Assembly: GCF_023264895.1 (NCBI RefSeq)
Contig: NZ_JAHFUY010000001.1
Span: 1 to 51,884, forward strand
Length of the DNA: 51,884 nt
Reading direction: 5' to 3'
Origin: Herbiconiux sp.
Lineage (GTDB): Bacteria; Actinomycetota; Actinomycetes; Actinomycetales; Microbacteriaceae
Shown: one piece after another, positions 50,710 to 51,884 of the stretch
Numbering within the stretch: position 1 is the stretch's first letter
Layout of the letters: the number at the start of each line of letters is the position of its first letter
Made by a program: the position numbers and the translations under genes
Notes under the pieces: model-generated
What the model saw: the letters and a program-made list of their open reading frames with translations, nothing else
Database searches by the model: none
Told to the model about the DNA's origin: nothing

Positions 50710-51066
50710 ATGAGTGACGAGACGGCGTTGACCGAAGGCGAGCTTGCGTTACTTCGTGATGCCGAGATTGACGACGTGCACACCGTCTCAATGCTGTTCG
50801 ACCTCGGGCTGATCGAGAGCACCAAGGACAGACCTACGCCGGACGCCGTGAGTGCGGCATTCGAGAGCCTCGCTCGATTGCTCGACCTGGGTCTCATCCG
50901 GGTTGGTCGCCTCGAAAACAGCGATGGTGGGCCGGACGGGCGGCTGGCACCAGTTCGACACGTTGCTGAACCTCTGGACGTTGTCCACGCTCGCGTAACC
51001 ACGGCCATAGCTGCCGCCCAGGAGCCGAGCGATTGGTGGTTTGCGTCGTGGGTCGTAGCTACATAG
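50710..51066 (+). CDS. Hypothetical protein
   Basis: A 118-residue acidic protein; helix-rich pattern (LTEGELALLRDAEIDDVHTV, DAVSAAFESLARLLDLGLIR). Could start at GTG 50704. No ribosome site and no family. It and the next gene are less GC-rich than the genome average here and lie by an IS element. Confidence 0.5.
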   Translation: MSDETALTEGELALLRDAEIDDVHTVSMLFDLGLIESTKDRPTPDAVSAAFESLARLLDLGLIRVGRLENSDGGPDGRLAPVRHVAEPLDVVHARVTTAIAAAQEPSDWWFASWVVAT

Positions 51067-51088
51067 CCGACTCTCGTAGGCTCATGAT

Positions 51089-51580
51089 GTGGGACAAACA
51101 GAGGGCATGGTGTCATTCGAGATCAGCGAGCTGATCGCCACGTTCCGAGAGTCGATACTGACACTGATGCCGGTAGCTGACCGAGCGCTCCTCAGCTGGC
51201 GTGACGAGGACGCTCATGACGACTGGGAGCGTCTGGTCGAGTCAGCCTTTCACGTGTTCGTTCAGTCGCCCATCTCTTTGGACCCTGCCCACCGGACCGC
51301 CTTGCCTCTCGCTCGGTACGACTTCAACATCCCGACATACAAGCATTCGAGTTGGATCGAGGTCGTGTCCGCTGACCGACCCAGCGGGCTCGCTCTGGTG
51401 CGCTTCGAAGCAGGAGCGGGTGACTTCCGCACGATGTGGCTCGCGGACCCTCGCGCTGCCGGATATCCATCGCCGCAAGGAGAGAGCCGGGAATGGAGCC
51501 CCGACGTGAAGTTCCGGTTTGCACGAAGAGATCGCAGAGCAGGCATATCGCTGCACGACGCCGTGACGCCCATCGAGTAA
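51089..51580 (+). CDS. Hypothetical protein
   Basis: A 163-residue protein without signal peptide or membrane segments; contains a tryptophan-rich segment (LSWRDEDAHDDWERL) and IPTYKHSSWIEVVSADRPSG. GTG start; ATG 51107 is an alternative. Family not recognised. Next to the truncated gene and IS element. Confidence 0.5.
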   Translation: MGQTEGMVSFEISELIATFRESILTLMPVADRALLSWRDEDAHDDWERLVESAFHVFVQSPISLDPAHRTALPLARYDFNIPTYKHSSWIEVVSADRPSGLALVRFEAGAGDFRTMWLADPRAAGYPSPQGESREWSPDVKFRFARRDRRAGISLHDAVTPIE

Positions 51581-51638
51581 GGGGCACGCCGCCGACCGTC
51601 AGCCGCCCTGCTTTTTCATTGGCACTTCCGGCTGGGTT

Positions 51639-51763
51639 TCAGGAGGTCAGCTTCGCGACGGTCTCTCGAGCCGGAAGAAGCCACTCGTCTAGCTCGTCAG
51701 TTTCTTCCCACAGCTCGAACAACTCCGACAGTTCACCCGATGCGACGGCTCGACTTGCATGGT
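51639..51763 (-). pseudogene. 3' remnant of a gene cut by the IS element
   Basis: The minus strand reads an open frame of about 40 codons with sense-like composition (AVASGELSELFELWEETDEL, then LLPARETVAKLTS-stop at 51639-51641), but has no start codon and runs into the IS end. It looks like the C terminus of an interrupted gene. Confidence 0.45.
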
Positions 51764-51884
51764 TGTCGGCGGCGGTTGAAAACTGGACAGTTGTGGCGGT
51801 GAAAAGTGAACACTCGACGATTGGAGAGTGATCACTTTGGAAGATTGGGCGCTGATCAGGCGGCTGGCGGCAGAGGGCGTGCCG
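51764..51884 (+). mobile_element. Left end of an IS21-type insertion sequence
   Basis: From about 51764 (TGTCGG) come two near-direct repeats: GGCGGTTGAAAACTGGACA (51771-51789) and GGCGGTGAAAAGTGAACA (51795-51812), the multiple terminal repeats usual for IS21-like elements, followed by the start of a transposase. The right end lies beyond the window. Confidence 0.75.
51828..51884 (+). CDS. istA: IS21-family transposase IstA (3' end outside window)
   Basis: GTG start, 19 codons visible: ITLEDWALIRRLAAEGVP, matching the N-terminal helix-turn-helix region of actinobacterial IstA proteins. The remainder lies beyond the window. Confidence 0.75.
   Translation, partial: MITLEDWALIRRLAAEGVP

Overview
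The window is about 52 kb of high-GC DNA. Its strong third-position G/C bias, GTG/TTG starts, many ATGA/GTGA stop-start overlaps, F420 biosynthesis gene and typical actinobacterial regulators point to an actinobacterium, most likely a member of the Microbacteriaceae. That assignment is inferred from gene content and base composition; no rRNA or other taxonomic marker is present.

Layout. (1) 1-5635: an operon with the end of a biotin carrier protein gene, biotin carboxylase, BioY biotin transporter, the two subunits of a 3-oxoacid CoA-transferase, a frameshifted thiolase and a cupin of the 2,4'-dihydroxyacetophenone dioxygenase type. This looks like a ketone or beta-keto acid catabolic unit. 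(2) 6050-11728: a TPP riboswitch followed by ykoF-ykoE-ykoD-ykoC (thiamine/HMP ECF uptake) and a translationally coupled NtaA/DszA-type flavin monooxygenase. (3) 11765-16925: a luciferase-like oxidoreductase, an FbiC (CofG-CofH fusion) whose CofH half has lost its radical-SAM cysteines, and a flavin-containing monooxygenase. (4) 17054-20499: a Fic toxin with a short antitoxin, and a UvrA-like ABC ATPase. (5) 20500-28107: lipoproteins, AraC and Xre-type regulators, a cupin, an SDR, small membrane proteins, and an ECF sigma factor with its membrane partner. (6) 28316-33091: a GNAT, two coupled membrane proteins, a HEPN-MNT toxin-antitoxin pair with a striking operator array, and a RelA/SpoT-domain protein followed directly by a 76-residue protein (candidate toxSAS module). 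(7) 33147-45537: epoxide hydrolase, GNAT, SpoIIE-type phosphatase, glycosyltransferase with TetR repressor, an F420/flavin oxidoreductase, and a TetR-controlled SDR pair. (8) 45563-50569: a response regulator, histidine kinase and kinase-like operon, then a second ECF sigma/membrane-partner module paralogous to the first, and a lipoprotein. (9) 50710-51884: two unknown genes, a gene remnant, and the left end of an IS21-type insertion sequence that runs off the window.

The most notable points are: the two paralogous sigma modules, which share a promoter layout (GTAAC, 25 bp, GGGTATGG) with the start codon inside the conserved block; the HEPN-MNT operator array with exact 20-bp periodicity; the RelA/SpoT plus 76-residue pair; and the FbiC with a disabled second active site. 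No rRNA, tRNA or CRISPR array was seen.
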